A stretch of 64,000 nucleotides of DNA from Clostridiales bacterium (GCA_004556545.1 SFGO01000002.1:27430-91429); one strand, 5' to 3'. Numbered from the stretch's first letter, positions 33,811 to 43,275 are shown. Translations and numbers: made by a program. Notes: generated by a model not told the origin, from the letters alone.

Positions 33811-35952
33811 ATGGGTCTGAAGCTGCATTGGCGCGTTCGGGAAACTGGCGGCGCTCAGGGAAAAAGCGCGCCCCGCACCGTCGCGGTCGCCGGGAACCCC
33901 AACGTAGGAAAAAGCACGCTTTTCAACGCGCTGACGGGAATGAACCAGCACACCGGCAACTGGCCGGGCAAAACGGTGGGAAGCGCCCGAGGCTATTGTG
34001 AAAGCCGCCGTTTTCGCTATGAACTGGTGGATATTCCGGGCGCCTATTCTCTGTTCGCCCATTCCGCCGAGGAGGAAGTCGCCCGGGATTACCTGTGCTT
34101 CGGCCGGCCGGAAGCGGTTCTGGTGGTGTGCGACGCAACCTGTCTGGAACGAAATCTGAATCTGGTTTTGCAGATTCTGGAACTGCACAGCCGGGTCCTG
34201 GTCTGCGTCAACCTGATGGACGAAGCCCGCCGCCGGGGCATTCAGCTGGATCTGAAGGCGCTGGAAAAGCGGTTGGGCGTGCCGGTGGTCGGCATTGTGG
34301 CACGAAAGAAGAAAACGCTGAATGTGGTGCTGGATGCATTGGACCAGCTGATGGAACAGCCGGAAAAAACGCCGTATAAGTTTTCCTACCCCGCATCCGT
34401 AACCAAAGCGCTGACAAAAACGGAAGCGCTGTTCGTTCCATGGCCCAGAATCCGACGGCAGGCGCGCTGGCTGGCTCTTCGAACGCTGGAAGACAGCGAA
34501 GCGCTGAAGGGGCTTCTGGCCAGCCATACGGAAGACCGTCCGCTGGACGTACCCGAAGCGGAAACAGTGCTGGCCGAAGCGCAGACGCTTCTAAAGCAGG
34601 CAGGCGTCAGCCGGGAGGCGCTGCGGGATCTGACGGTCCAAACGCTGGTGCTGGAAAGTGAAAGCATCGCGCGCCAATGTGTCGTCCGGCGGCAGGATCG
34701 GGGCTATTCCACCCGGGACCGCAAACTGGATCGCCTGTTTACGGGCCGGAAAAGCGGCTTTCCCATCATGCTGTTGCTGCTCATGCTCCTGTTCTGGCTG
34801 ACGCTGACGGCGGCAAACGTTCCTTCCGTCCTCCTGAGCCGCGCGCTTTTTACCGTTCAGGATTGGCTCAGCGGCTGCTTCCACGCCGCAGGCGTTCCCG
34901 AATGGCTGCACGACGCGCTGGTGCTGGGGGCTTGGCGGGTGCTGGCCTGGGTGGTTTCCGTCATGCTTCCCCCCATGGCGATTTTCTTCCCCCTGTTTAC
35001 CCTCTTGGAGGACTCCGGCTATCTGCCGCGCATCGCCTACAATCTGGATCGTCCTTTCCAGCGCTGCCATGCCTGCGGCAAACAGGCGCTATGCATGTGC
35101 ATGGGGCTTGGATGCAATGCCGCCGGAGTGGTGGGATGCCGGATCATCGACTCGCCCCGGGAACGGCTGATCGCCATTCTGACCAACTGCTTCACCCCCT
35201 GCAACGGGCGCTTTCCCACGCTGCTTCTGCTGCTCAGCATGTTTTTGATTCCTACCTCCAACAGCCTTCTGGCGGGAGCGTTGTCCGCCTTTCTGCTGGT
35301 CTGCCTGCTTTGCCTCAGTCTGGCGGTGACTTTCGGCGTATCCCGTCTGCTCTCCGGGACGCTGCTCAAGGGCATGGCTTCTTCCTTTACCTTGGAAATG
35401 CCGCCCTATCGAAGGCCGCAAATCGGGAAGGTGCTGACCCGTTCGCTATTCGATCGGACGCTGGTGGTGCTGGGCCGGGCCGCAGCCGTTGCAGCGCCCG
35501 CCGGGCTGCTGCTGTGGGCGCTGCAAGCCGTTTGCCTGCCGGACGGCGTTTCGCTGCTGACGGGACTGAGCCGTTCGCTGGATGGGCTGGGCCGTTTGAT
35601 GGGGCTGGATGGAATTCTGCTGACGGCCTTTCTCCTGGGCTTTCCCGCCAATGAGATCGTGCTGCCCATTGCGCTGATGCTCTATCTGTCGCAGGGAAGC
35701 CTGACGGAGCTTGGCAGCGCCATGGAGCTGCGAACGATCCTGGCGGCGCAGGGGTGGAGCTGGCAGACCGCCGTGTGCATGCTGTGGTTCACGCTATTTC
35801 ACTGGCCCTGCTCCACGACGCTGCTCACCATCCGCAAGGAAACGGGAAGCCTTCGCTGGACGGCGCTGGCGTTTCTGCTGCCCACGCTGGTGGGCATACT
35901 GGGCTGCATTCTGCTGGCGCAGCTCGGACGGCTGGAAAGTCTGCTGTTCTGA
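33811..35952 (+). CDS. feoB: Ferrous iron transporter B
   Basis: A 713-residue Fe(II) transporter. The N-terminal G domain has G1 GNPNVGKS (28-35), G2 NWPGKTV, G3 DIPGAY and G4 NLMDEA. After a helical regulatory stretch the membrane part contains two gate regions, including CHACGKQALCMCMGLGCNA and CFTPCNGRFPTLL. The ATG at 33811 is preferred because the GGGGG site is seven bases upstream; the ATG at 33805 is too close to it. No feoC is present. Confidence 0.95.
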   Translation: MGLKLHWRVRETGGAQGKSAPRTVAVAGNPNVGKSTLFNALTGMNQHTGNWPGKTVGSARGYCESRRFRYELVDIPGAYSLFAHSAEEEVARDYLCFGRPEAVLVVCDATCLERNLNLVLQILELHSRVLVCVNLMDEARRRGIQLDLKALEKRLGVPVVGIVARKKKTLNVVLDALDQLMEQPEKTPYKFSYPASVTKALTKTEALFVPWPRIRRQARWLALRTLEDSEALKGLLASHTEDRPLDVPEAETVLAEAQTLLKQAGVSREALRDLTVQTLVLESESIARQCVVRRQDRGYSTRDRKLDRLFTGRKSGFPIMLLLLMLLFWLTLTAANVPSVLLSRALFTVQDWLSGCFHAAGVPEWLHDALVLGAWRVLAWVVSVMLPPMAIFFPLFTLLEDSGYLPRIAYNLDRPFQRCHACGKQALCMCMGLGCNAAGVVGCRIIDSPRERLIAILTNCFTPCNGRFPTLLLLLSMFLIPTSNSLLAGALSAFLLVCLLCLSLAVTFGVSRLLSGTLLKGMASSFTLEMPPYRRPQIGKVLTRSLFDRTLVVLGRAAAVAAPAGLLLWALQAVCLPDGVSLLTGLSRSLDGLGRLMGLDGILLTAFLLGFPANEIVLPIALMLYLSQGSLTELGSAMELRTILAAQGWSWQTAVCMLWFTLFHWPCSTTLLTIRKETGSLRWTALAFLLPTLVGILGCILLAQLGRLESLLF

Positions 35953-36003
35953 AAACGCCCGGGCTCCTGTGCGGCTTTTCACCGCAGGGAACCCGGGCGT
36001 TTT
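35952..36003. terminator. Bidirectional terminator between feoB and the YhcH-family gene
   Basis: Perfect 12-base arms AAAACGCCCGGG (35952-35963) and its complement (35992-36003) with a partly self-pairing loop. T-runs lie on both sides, serving feoB and the convergent operon that ends at 36018. Confidence 0.9.
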
Positions 36004-36017
36004 CAGAAATATCAGCC

Positions 36018-36494
36018 TTACAGCCGTACCTTTACGACGGCCTTTCGTACCGTCTCATCGGAGCCTTCGGACTTTATGCAGGGGCGATGGGCGTCCTGCG
36101 GGAAAAACACCGCAAACTCGCCCGGATGCAGCAGCATACGGAGTTCCTCGGATTTCTTTTCTTTTGTTTCTGTGTCTTTGAAGAAAAGAAAATCCTTTTC
36201 TTCCGAGTATTCCGTTTCCGGTTCCAGTGTTTCGGCGGGCGCATAGCCGATTCGTTCCTCGCCGGACAGCACCACCTGTATGTCTGCATAACGGCGATGA
36301 CCTTCCCAATGGCCCTCTTCCCATTTTTTCAGTTCCGGCTGCTGGATCATCAGATAGACCTCATCGCCCGCAATCGGATAACGTCCCGGTTCCAGCTTGG
36401 TCAGATCATTCCGGGAAAGATATTCGATTGCCAGACCAAAGGCAGCGCTCAGCCCGGCATAGCGGTTCAGATGCTTCACGGAATCCAGAATCAT
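36018..36494 (-). CDS. YhcH/YjgK/YiaL family protein (DUF386)
   Basis: A 158-residue cupin-like protein of the EbgC/NanQ family. Typical stretches are the N-terminal PGRYPIAGDEVYLMIQ, HWEGHRRYADIQVVLSGEE (metal-binding His and Asp region) and a C-terminal FAVFFPQDAHRPCI. Members open or anomerise sugars such as sialic acid or N-acetylated sugars. It is the last gene of a four-gene unit with a nucleotidyltransferase, a NahK-like kinase and a DUF4091 protein. Anomerase support for that pathway is the likely role. Confidence 0.9.
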   Translation of the reverse strand: MILDSVKHLNRYAGLSAAFGLAIEYLSRNDLTKLEPGRYPIAGDEVYLMIQQPELKKWEEGHWEGHRRYADIQVVLSGEERIGYAPAETLEPETEYSEEKDFLFFKDTETKEKKSEELRMLLHPGEFAVFFPQDAHRPCIKSEGSDETVRKAVVKVRL

Positions 36495-36532
36495 TTTTGG
36501 GCCTCTTTTCTTTTGCTTTCATAAACGGAAGC

Positions 36533-38200
36533 TCATAGCCGTCCGCTCAATTCTTTGTTCACCCGCTGGCGCAGCCGGTCGAAGAAGGCGGCGTCCCGCG
36601 GATAGTCGGTCAGGGTCAGCGGGCCTTGGGCGCATTCTTCCAGCAGGCGCAGCACCTGTTCGCGGCCCTGCAGGGTCTCCAGTGCCTCCAGTGCCCGAAG
36701 ATCCTGCATAGCCAGATGATTCAGCATGAAGCGAATCGATTCCTCCGGCTTTCCATCCCGGCCGGGGTAAACCTGAAAGGCGTCGCCCGACGGGAACACG
36801 CCGCCTGCGTCGGTCACTTCGTAGGGATTGAGGTTGGCCAGCGAGAGCTGGGTATGATAGAAATTATACCCCCACTGCAAAAAGCCCTCCAGCTGATAGC
36901 GGTACAGCTGCACGCCCAGCATCCGGGTGCGGGCTGCAGGCATGGCCATGAAGGAATTGGTCACATCCCGGTACTGCCCCACGCAGTAGTACGTCCAAAG
37001 CCCCGGAACGCCGGCCTGCAGGAAGGGTTCCAGATGGTCGATAGCTACAATGGGCTTTTCCAGTGCGCCGGTCTGATAAAAAGCAAAATCGGAAAGAGCG
37101 TCGATCACAGGCCGCCTCTGCAGGTACGGCTTGACCAGCGAACAGGCGTGGCGGTAGCTTTCCAGATGATCCAGCGACGGCTCGTCGGAAATGTGAAAAT
37201 AGGCGCGTTCCGCAACGCCCAGCTCGTTCAGCTTCTTCATCAGCGCGGGAAGAAACTCGCTCAGGAAATGGGCGTATGCTTCGCCGTGCGCGTCCGTTTC
37301 CCAGCCGAACAGCCGCTTTTCCTCGCCGTCCACCGTGGCGATGATCTTCGGCGCGGCTGCCGCGCCCCACTGCGTAAACAGATGGGACATTTCCAAATAG
37401 GCGACCCCGCAGCGGCGGCAGATCTCCACCCAGCGTTCCAGCCGGTCAAAGCCGAAGGTATACGCGCCCTTGCAGACGTTAACGTCCACCAGCTGAACGG
37501 TCAGCCGCTCGCCTCCGGGCGCGGTATCCAGCGGCGGCGTGAACAGGGGCGTGAGAATCATGGTGCAGCCCCGGCGCACAGCCGTTCGGATAAAGTTTTC
37601 AATGATCGTCCAATGCTCCTCACTGAAAACGGGAACACGGTAGTATTCCGCCAGACAGTCCGTATGGAACCAGTGGGTTCGAATCAATTTCTGCGCCGGA
37701 AGCCGTCCCGGCAGGATCGTCACGGAAATGCTGGCTGAAGCCAGAACCGTTTCGTCATCTGCCGTCACAAGACGCAGCTCCACGGGATAGACGCCCGGTT
37801 CGCATTCGTCTTCCGGCTCCACATCGATCCAGAAGGACTGCCACTGCTCCGTCTGCACCCGCAGAATGGCCAGCGGATTCTCCGGCTGCTGGTCGCGCAG
37901 AAGATCGGGATAGAGTCCGGGGGTTTTGCGCAGATAGTTATCGTCCGCTCCGGGCAGCGCAGCCAGCCTAACGGGAACCGAAAGCACCGTGCGGATCCGT
38001 ATCTGCTTTTTCAGCGGTGATTCCGCGCGCAGAACCACCGGACGGCGGTCATATTCCGCCATACCGCAAAAGGCGGCCTGAAAGGAAATGGTTTCATTCT
38101 GAAAGCCCTCGAACTGACTGCGCCTCCATTCCTCCCGGACAGGCTCGTCCGGAAAGACCTTGATGGTAGGCGTCAATGGGAAAAAGGGCAGCTCCGGCAT
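36533..38200 (-). CDS. DUF4091 domain protein, glycoside hydrolase-like
   Basis: A 555-residue protein without signal peptide. The N-terminal third is beta-rich. The rest reads as a TIM-barrel-like domain with RTHWFHTDCLAEYY, YFHISDEPSLDHLESY and a WGYNFYHTQLS stretch typical of DUF4091. The acidic pair in HISDEPS is the likely catalytic part. It is cytoplasmic by prediction, so a short imported oligosaccharide or glycoside would be the substrate. The ATG at 38200 has AAAGGAGG upstream, and it lies 28 bases after the kinase gene. Confidence 0.85.
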   Translation of the reverse strand: MPELPFFPLTPTIKVFPDEPVREEWRRSQFEGFQNETISFQAAFCGMAEYDRRPVVLRAESPLKKQIRIRTVLSVPVRLAALPGADDNYLRKTPGLYPDLLRDQQPENPLAILRVQTEQWQSFWIDVEPEDECEPGVYPVELRLVTADDETVLASASISVTILPGRLPAQKLIRTHWFHTDCLAEYYRVPVFSEEHWTIIENFIRTAVRRGCTMILTPLFTPPLDTAPGGERLTVQLVDVNVCKGAYTFGFDRLERWVEICRRCGVAYLEMSHLFTQWGAAAAPKIIATVDGEEKRLFGWETDAHGEAYAHFLSEFLPALMKKLNELGVAERAYFHISDEPSLDHLESYRHACSLVKPYLQRRPVIDALSDFAFYQTGALEKPIVAIDHLEPFLQAGVPGLWTYYCVGQYRDVTNSFMAMPAARTRMLGVQLYRYQLEGFLQWGYNFYHTQLSLANLNPYEVTDAGGVFPSGDAFQVYPGRDGKPEESIRFMLNHLAMQDLRALEALETLQGREQVLRLLEECAQGPLTLTDYPRDAAFFDRLRQRVNKELSGRL

Positions 38201-38228
38201 GGCGTTGTTCCTCCTTTGGATGCAGTAT

Positions 38229-39284
38229 TCACAACAGCGATTGAACGATCTGATTCATTTCCGGCCATTTAGCTTCCATGTCTCTGACCAGCGCGAACTG
38301 CGTGCGGGCGCGGTCCAGATTATGACCCGGCCGATGAATGCGGAAGTAGGTGTCTCCGGCCAGATAATCCGTCAGGAAACGAACGCCGCATTCCAACGTC
38401 ATAAGTTTCGCTCCCCAAGGCAGGGTTTCCTTCTCAAAGGGCGTAAGAGATTGACCGCAGGCCGTCAGATACCCTTCCGCAAAGGCGCTGTAGCGTTCCA
38501 GCGACAGGCTGATTTGGGAAAGATCCCGCTCGTCCTCCGCGCCGGTGTTGGCCCCGAAACGGATGGAATCGCCAAAGTCGTTGGCGGCCAGGCCGGGCAT
38601 GACCGTGTCCAGATCGATGACGCACAGCGCCTTGCGGGTCTGAGCGTCCAGCATGACGTTGTTGAGCTTGGTATCGTTATGGGTGACTCTCAGCGGCAGC
38701 CGTCCGGCGCGGAGATGCTCCATCAGGAACGCGCCGTCCGCCCCGTGATCCAGCGCAAAGCGAATTTCCGGGCCGCAGGAAGCCGCCCGGCCCAGCGCGT
38801 CCTCCCGAATCGCCTGATGCAGCGCCCGATAGCGGTCGGGGGTATCGTGAAAGCGCGGGATGGTTTCTGAAAGCTCTTCCGCCGGGAAATCCGCCAGCGC
38901 CCGCTGAAACGAGCCGAAAGCCACGGCGCTCTGGTAAAAGTCATTGGGCGTTTCCGGTGCATTCAGGCAAAGGCTGTCCGTAATAAAATCATAGACCCGG
39001 TAAAATTCTCCTTCTTCTTCCAGCCAGCCGCCGCCCTTCAGCGTGGGCACCAGATGCAGGCTGTGCCGTGGGTCGGGATCCCGCCGGGCCAGAAAAGCCG
39101 TCACCCGCTGAATATTGTTCATCAATGCGGGCACATCCTGAAAAATAGAATGATTGATGCGCTGCAGGATATAATCCGCCTGATCGGTATGCACCAGAAA
39201 CGTGGCGTTGATATGGCCGCTTCCGTAAGGCTGGCAGGAAAGGACGGTTCCCCTGAGTTGAAATTTCCGGCAGATGTTCAGCAT
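38229..39284 (-). CDS. nahK: N-acetylhexosamine 1-kinase-like (APH fold) sugar kinase
   Basis: A 351-residue kinase of the aminoglycoside phosphotransferase fold. It has YGSGHINATFLV in the nucleotide loop, the catalytic THNDTKLNNVML motif and IDLDTVMPG for metal binding, as in bifidobacterial NahK/LnpB. NahK makes N-acetylhexosamine 1-phosphate, which the nucleotidyltransferase encoded upstream could convert to a UDP-sugar. The ATG at 39284 overlaps the end of that gene and has GGGGGA seven bases upstream; an earlier in-frame ATG at 39299 lacks one. Specificity for GalNAc, GlcNAc or another sugar is not readable. Confidence 0.85.
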   Translation of the reverse strand: MLNICRKFQLRGTVLSCQPYGSGHINATFLVHTDQADYILQRINHSIFQDVPALMNNIQRVTAFLARRDPDPRHSLHLVPTLKGGGWLEEEGEFYRVYDFITDSLCLNAPETPNDFYQSAVAFGSFQRALADFPAEELSETIPRFHDTPDRYRALHQAIREDALGRAASCGPEIRFALDHGADGAFLMEHLRAGRLPLRVTHNDTKLNNVMLDAQTRKALCVIDLDTVMPGLAANDFGDSIRFGANTGAEDERDLSQISLSLERYSAFAEGYLTACGQSLTPFEKETLPWGAKLMTLECGVRFLTDYLAGDTYFRIHRPGHNLDRARTQFALVRDMEAKWPEMNQIVQSLL

Positions 39285-40201
39285 GAATGATTCCCCCATA
39301 ATGCTTCAGGATAAACGCCCTGCCGCGTCATTTCGGCAATGGCCGCGCGAACCTTGGGCATGTCCTCCCGATAGGTCACGCCGTACCACTTTTCCTGCGT
39401 ATCCAGCACCCGGACAGAGCCGCGTTTTTCCTGAATCAGCGCGTTGGGAATCAGCGGCAGATAATACTCGCATTTCAGCGGATTGACCGGCAGCTTTTCC
39501 TGAAGCCACGCCGGGAAGCGCTTCTCGATCTCCCTGAGAATGGACGGCTGAAAGCCCCACAGATTCATGGATACTTTCGTGCCCGCAGGAACAAAGGTGT
39601 ATTCCTGCCCGTCCTCGGTAAAGGCCGCGCCGCCGGGCCGCGGTTCCAGCTTGGTTCGCTCGGTAATGCCCGCCAGATAGCCCTGCCCGTCTGTTTCGCA
39701 GACGCCCCGGGCCACGGAACCGTTCTCGGTCAGCGTATTTTCGATCCGGTAGCCCACCATGGCGTGTTCGTTCTCGCCTTGATTTTCGTTCAGGAAGCGA
39801 TAGATCGCCTCAAAAGCCGTCCGGCCATAGAAATCGTCCGCGTTGATGACGGCGAAGGGCGTATGGATCTGCTCTTTGGCGCACAGCACCGCGTGAGCCG
39901 TGCCCCACGGCTTCGTGCGCCCCTCCGGAATGGCAAAGCCCTCCGGGAGCACGTCCGGGCGCTGAAAGGCGTATTCCAGCTCCACAAAGGGGGCGATCCG
40001 GCAGCCGATGACCTCGTGAAACTCCTGCTCCATTTCCGGCTTGATAATACAGACCAACCGGTCAAACCCGGCCCGCACCGCGTCAAAAATGGAAAAGTCA
40101 ATGAGGATATGTCCCGCGTCATCCACGGGAGCGATTTGCTTCAGACCGCCGTACCGGCTGCCAAGACCGGCTGCCATCACGACCAATGTTGTATGCGCCA
40201 T
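39278..40201 (-). CDS. Sugar-1-phosphate nucleotidyltransferase (UTP-dependent type)
   Basis: A 307-residue NTP transferase. It has the N-terminal VMAAGLGSRYGGLKQI signature (about residues 8-23), a WGTAHAVLCAKE stretch, the VINADDFYG metal site and a middle region with lysines for sugar phosphate. The ATG at 40201 follows AAAGGGG at eight bases. It is the first gene of the hexosamine-like cassette and overlaps the kinase gene by seven bases. The pair would salvage a free sugar to a nucleotide sugar. It may be specific for N-acetylhexosamine 1-phosphate, inferred from its neighbour. Confidence 0.87.
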   Translation of the reverse strand: MAHTTLVVMAAGLGSRYGGLKQIAPVDDAGHILIDFSIFDAVRAGFDRLVCIIKPEMEQEFHEVIGCRIAPFVELEYAFQRPDVLPEGFAIPEGRTKPWGTAHAVLCAKEQIHTPFAVINADDFYGRTAFEAIYRFLNENQGENEHAMVGYRIENTLTENGSVARGVCETDGQGYLAGITERTKLEPRPGGAAFTEDGQEYTFVPAGTKVSMNLWGFQPSILREIEKRFPAWLQEKLPVNPLKCEYYLPLIPNALIQEKRGSVRVLDTQEKWYGVTYREDMPKVRAAIAEMTRQGVYPEALWGNHSC

Positions 40202-40354
40202 GAGAAGAACCCCTTTCTCTGCTTTCTGAGGGCATGATAGCAGTTTTTCCAGCCGGGCGGCAGAGAGAATCGTCCGATATTCTGTTGTGATTTTCCGTTT
40301 TTTCAAAAAATGTTGTATGATGAAGGAGACCATTTGCCGGGAGGAAGATTTTCC

Positions 40355-41191
40355 ATGCTGACAGCCGAAGAATTTGACAAGCTGGCGACGCTGCTGAAGC
40401 ACCTTCACATCTGCATGGGGCTGAAATTTGCCCTGATGGACGATCAGGCCCGGGAAATCTTTACTTCCAGCAACCAGACGGATTTCTGCGCGGCGGTCAA
40501 AAGCGCCGCAGGCGGACTGGAGCGCTGTCTCGGCTGCGACGCGGCGGCGCTGCGGGAAGTAACGGCCACGCAGAAAATGAAGAAATACCGCTGCCACTGC
40601 GGCCTGATCGAAGCGGCCCTGCCGGTGGTTGAAAACGGGCAGGTGATCGCTTTCATTCTGCTGGGGCAGTTTTTGGATGAAGCGCCCCGGGAAAAGCAGT
40701 GGCGGCGCAGCCTTTCCCTGCTGGACTGGTATCCGGACGGAGAGGGACTTTCGGAGTGCTACAGCCGTCTGCGGCAGGTCTCTTCGGAAGAGCTTTCTTC
40801 CCTGATCGAAATCGTTCACGCCTGCATCGCGGAGGTTCGCCTGCAGGGGATGCTTTCCGCCGCACAGATGAGCGACGGACGGCGGCTGACCGAATACATC
40901 GCGCAGCACTATTCCCGCCCTATCACGCTGGACGAGCTATGCAGCCATCTGCACATGGGCCGCAGCAAGCTCTTCGAGCTATGCCGCCGGGAATTTGAAA
41001 AAACGCCGGGTGAGCTGATCTTGGAGGCGCGCATCAGCGCGGCCCGGGAGCTTCTGCAAAACCCCAAGCTGACCACGGCGGAAATCGCTCAGGCGGTGGG
41101 CTACCCGGACGCTTCTTATTTCTGCCAGCGTTTCCGGCGGGTCTGCGGCCAAACGCCGTCGGAATACCGGCGGAAATGCCGAGAAGCCTAG
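40355..41191 (+). CDS. AraC-family regulator with PocR ligand-binding domain
   Basis: A 278-residue regulator. An N-terminal PocR-type sensor (about residues 5-150) has the conserved cysteine pattern: CLGCD and YRCHCGL. The C-terminal AraC domain shows two helix-turn-helix units (from about 185: YSRPITLDELCSHLHMGRSKLFELCRREF). The ATG at 40355 has GGGAGGAAG upstream. It is divergent from the nucleotidyltransferase-NahK cassette and is its likely regulator. The ligand could be an amino sugar or a small metabolite. Confidence 0.88.
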   Translation: MLTAEEFDKLATLLKHLHICMGLKFALMDDQAREIFTSSNQTDFCAAVKSAAGGLERCLGCDAAALREVTATQKMKKYRCHCGLIEAALPVVENGQVIAFILLGQFLDEAPREKQWRRSLSLLDWYPDGEGLSECYSRLRQVSSEELSSLIEIVHACIAEVRLQGMLSAAQMSDGRRLTEYIAQHYSRPITLDELCSHLHMGRSKLFELCRREFEKTPGELILEARISAARELLQNPKLTTAEIAQAVGYPDASYFCQRFRRVCGQTPSEYRRKCREA

Positions 41192-41243
41192 TGGGTTCTG
41201 TCACCGCTCTACCGTGCTTCGGCTGCCGGAGAGAGACAAAAAC

Positions 41244-41272
41244 ACAGCCACTCCCTTGTGAGGAATGGCTGT
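41244..41272. terminator. Bidirectional terminator
   Basis: A seven-base stem ACAGCCA/TGGCTGT extended by partial pairing, with T-rich flanks on each strand (GTTTTTGT leftward, GTATTTTC rightward). It lies between the AraC regulator and the end of the sugar importer operon. Confidence 0.75.
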
Positions 41273-41318
41273 ATTTTCAATAGGCAGAAATTCTTTTTTC
41301 CTATGGCTTTAGCTTGCC

Positions 41319-42245
41319 TTAGCCCTTCACGCTGCCCAGCACAATGCCGCTGACGAAATAGCGCTGCAGGAAGGGATACACGCACAGAATCGGAATGGTC
41401 GCCACGATGATCTGAGAGCATTTCACCGTGCGGTTGGCCAGCATGGCGTACAGCTCGTAGTCATCGGCGGACATATCGGCCACGTTCATATCGATCAGGA
41501 TGCTGCGCAGATAGGTCTGCATGGGCACCCGGGAAGGCGTGGTAATGTAGATCATGCCGTCAAACCAGGCATTCCAATGGCTGACGATGCAGAACAGCGT
41601 AATGGTGGCGATGGCGGGCAGGGAAACCGGCAGATAAATCTGCACCAGGGTACGCATGTGGCTCGCGCCGTCGATCAGCGCCGCTTCTTCCAGTGCGGTA
41701 GGCACCTGACGGAAGAAGTTCAGCATCAGAACCAGATTGAATACCGGCAGCGCTCCCGGCAGCACCAGCGACCAGATGCTGTCCCGCAAGCCTAGCTTGG
41801 CAATCAGCAGGTAGTTGGGGATCATGCCGCCGCTCACCAGCATGGTAATGAAGAAGTACCACGTGTACACATTGCGGAAGTGCAGCTTGTCATTGCTCTT
41901 GGACAGCGGGTACGCCGTCAGAATGATGAAGAACAGGTTCAGACTGCCGCCCAGCAGCACCCGGATAATGGAGGTGCGGAACGACGTCCAGAAGCTGGCG
42001 CGGGTCAGAATGTAGGTGTAGGCGCTGGTGGTCCAGCCCTTGGGCCAGAAGTACACCTGATTGCTGTCTACGTAAAAGCTGTTGCTGAAGGAAATGGCGA
42101 TTACGTTGATGAAGGGCAGCAGGCAGATCAGCGCCAGCGCCGTCAGCACGATGACATTCACCACCCGGAACACCTTGCGGCTGGGGCTTTCCTTGATATG
42201 ATTGCTGACATGGCTGTGCGGCTGTTTTTTCGCTATCGACGTCAT
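41319..42245 (-). CDS. Carbohydrate ABC transporter permease, LplC/YtcP type
   Basis: A 308-residue permease with six membrane helices, starting at about residue 30 after a cytoplasmic N-terminus. It carries the inner-membrane EAA-type loop EEAALIDGASHMRTLVQIYLP that contacts the ATPase. It is the second permease of the importer; the ATP-binding subunit is not encoded here, as usual for LplBC systems that use a shared MsmX-like ATPase. The start at 42245 lies 37 bases after the first permease gene. Confidence 0.93.
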   Translation of the reverse strand: MTSIAKKQPHSHVSNHIKESPSRKVFRVVNVIVLTALALICLLPFINVIAISFSNSFYVDSNQVYFWPKGWTTSAYTYILTRASFWTSFRTSIIRVLLGGSLNLFFIILTAYPLSKSNDKLHFRNVYTWYFFITMLVSGGMIPNYLLIAKLGLRDSIWSLVLPGALPVFNLVLMLNFFRQVPTALEEAALIDGASHMRTLVQIYLPVSLPAIATITLFCIVSHWNAWFDGMIYITTPSRVPMQTYLRSILIDMNVADMSADDYELYAMLANRTVKCSQIIVATIPILCVYPFLQRYFVSGIVLGSVKG

Positions 42246-42282
42246 GAGGTTTTTCCCCTTTCTTTCCAGATATCAGGCTCGG

Positions 42283-43218
42283 TCAGAACAGACGATAATC
42301 GAAAAATCTGTCCGCCACATAATAGGACGCGGAGATAAACAGCATCGAAACCACCGATTTGAAAATGCTGACCGCAGCCGCCGGGCCGTACTTGGCGTTT
42401 TCGAGGCCCAGACGGTATACCATGGTATCAATAATGTCGCCCGTTTCGTACACGATGGGGCTGTACATGTTGTAAACCTGATCAAAACCGGCGTTGAGGA
42501 CGTTGCCCAGGCTCAGCACCATCATCAGCACGATAATCATGCGCATACCGGGCAGCGTAATGTGCCAGGTCTGCTTCCAGCGGTTCGCGCCGTCGATGGA
42601 GGCCGCTTCATAAAGAGAAGGGTCGATGCTGGTAATGGAGGCCATGTAAACAACCGTACCGTAGCCGAAGTTCTTCCAGACGTCCGTCCAGATGATGGTT
42701 TGCTGGAAGTATTTGTTATCGCCCAGGAAATAGATGGATTCATGCCCCAGCAGGTTCAGCATCTTATTGACGATGCCGTTCTGCGGGCTGAGAAGATCCA
42801 TGATGATGGAGCCGAAAATAATCCAGCTCAAAAAATGCGGGAAATAGATGATGGTCTGAATGGAGCGCTTGACCTTGCTCACCTGCAATTCGTTGAGCAG
42901 CAGCGCTACGGTGATGGGGATCACCAGACCCAGCACGATTTTCGCTACGGCGATGGTCACGGTATTGCGAAGCACGTTCATCGTATTGGGCATGGAGAAA
43001 ATGTACTGGAAGTTCTGCAATCCAACCCACTTCTGATTGCCGAACAGGCCCTTGGCGGGGATAAAGCGCTGGAAGGCGATAATCAGACCGCCCAGCGGGA
43101 CATAATGGAAAATGAAAATGATGAGGATGCCGGGAATCAGCATCAGATGCAGCGGGATCTCGTACCCGCTGATTTTTCTCCGCTTTTTGGGACTGTTCAC
43201 CACTGCTTTTTGGGTCAT
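42283..43218 (-). CDS. Carbohydrate ABC transporter permease, LplB/YteP type
   Basis: A 311-residue permease with six membrane helices (first at about residues 25-45) and the EAA-type loop YEAASIDGANRWKQTWHITLPG. The ATG at 43218 follows GGAGGATG. It pairs with the LplC-type permease and the binding protein encoded upstream. Homologues import oligosaccharides such as pectin or glycan fragments, often under YesMN control, which is also encoded in this island. Confidence 0.93.
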   Translation of the reverse strand: MTQKAVVNSPKKRRKISGYEIPLHLMLIPGILIIFIFHYVPLGGLIIAFQRFIPAKGLFGNQKWVGLQNFQYIFSMPNTMNVLRNTVTIAVAKIVLGLVIPITVALLLNELQVSKVKRSIQTIIYFPHFLSWIIFGSIIMDLLSPQNGIVNKMLNLLGHESIYFLGDNKYFQQTIIWTDVWKNFGYGTVVYMASITSIDPSLYEAASIDGANRWKQTWHITLPGMRMIIVLMMVLSLGNVLNAGFDQVYNMYSPIVYETGDIIDTMVYRLGLENAKYGPAAAVSIFKSVVSMLFISASYYVADRFFDYRLF

Positions 43219-43237
43219 TTTTCATCCTCCACTCTTC

Positions 43238-43275
43238 AAAAAGGCTGTGCCGGCTGCCGAGGCAACCGGCACAGC
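43238..43275 (-). terminator. Intra-operon terminator/attenuator after the binding-protein gene
   Basis: On the minus strand a perfect ten-base GC-rich stem (43275-43266 with 43253-43244) is followed by CTTTTT. It sits in the 70-base gap between the binding protein and the first permease. It should stop a part of transcription so that the binding protein is made in excess. Confidence 0.85.

Noticed and set aside
36533..37449. Short minus-strand frames within the DUF4091 gene
   Set aside because: They are out-of-frame readings of the same gene without ribosome sites.
39285..39299. Upstream ATG giving a five-residue longer NahK-like kinase
   Set aside because: The GGGGGA site lies after this ATG and fits the ATG at 39284.
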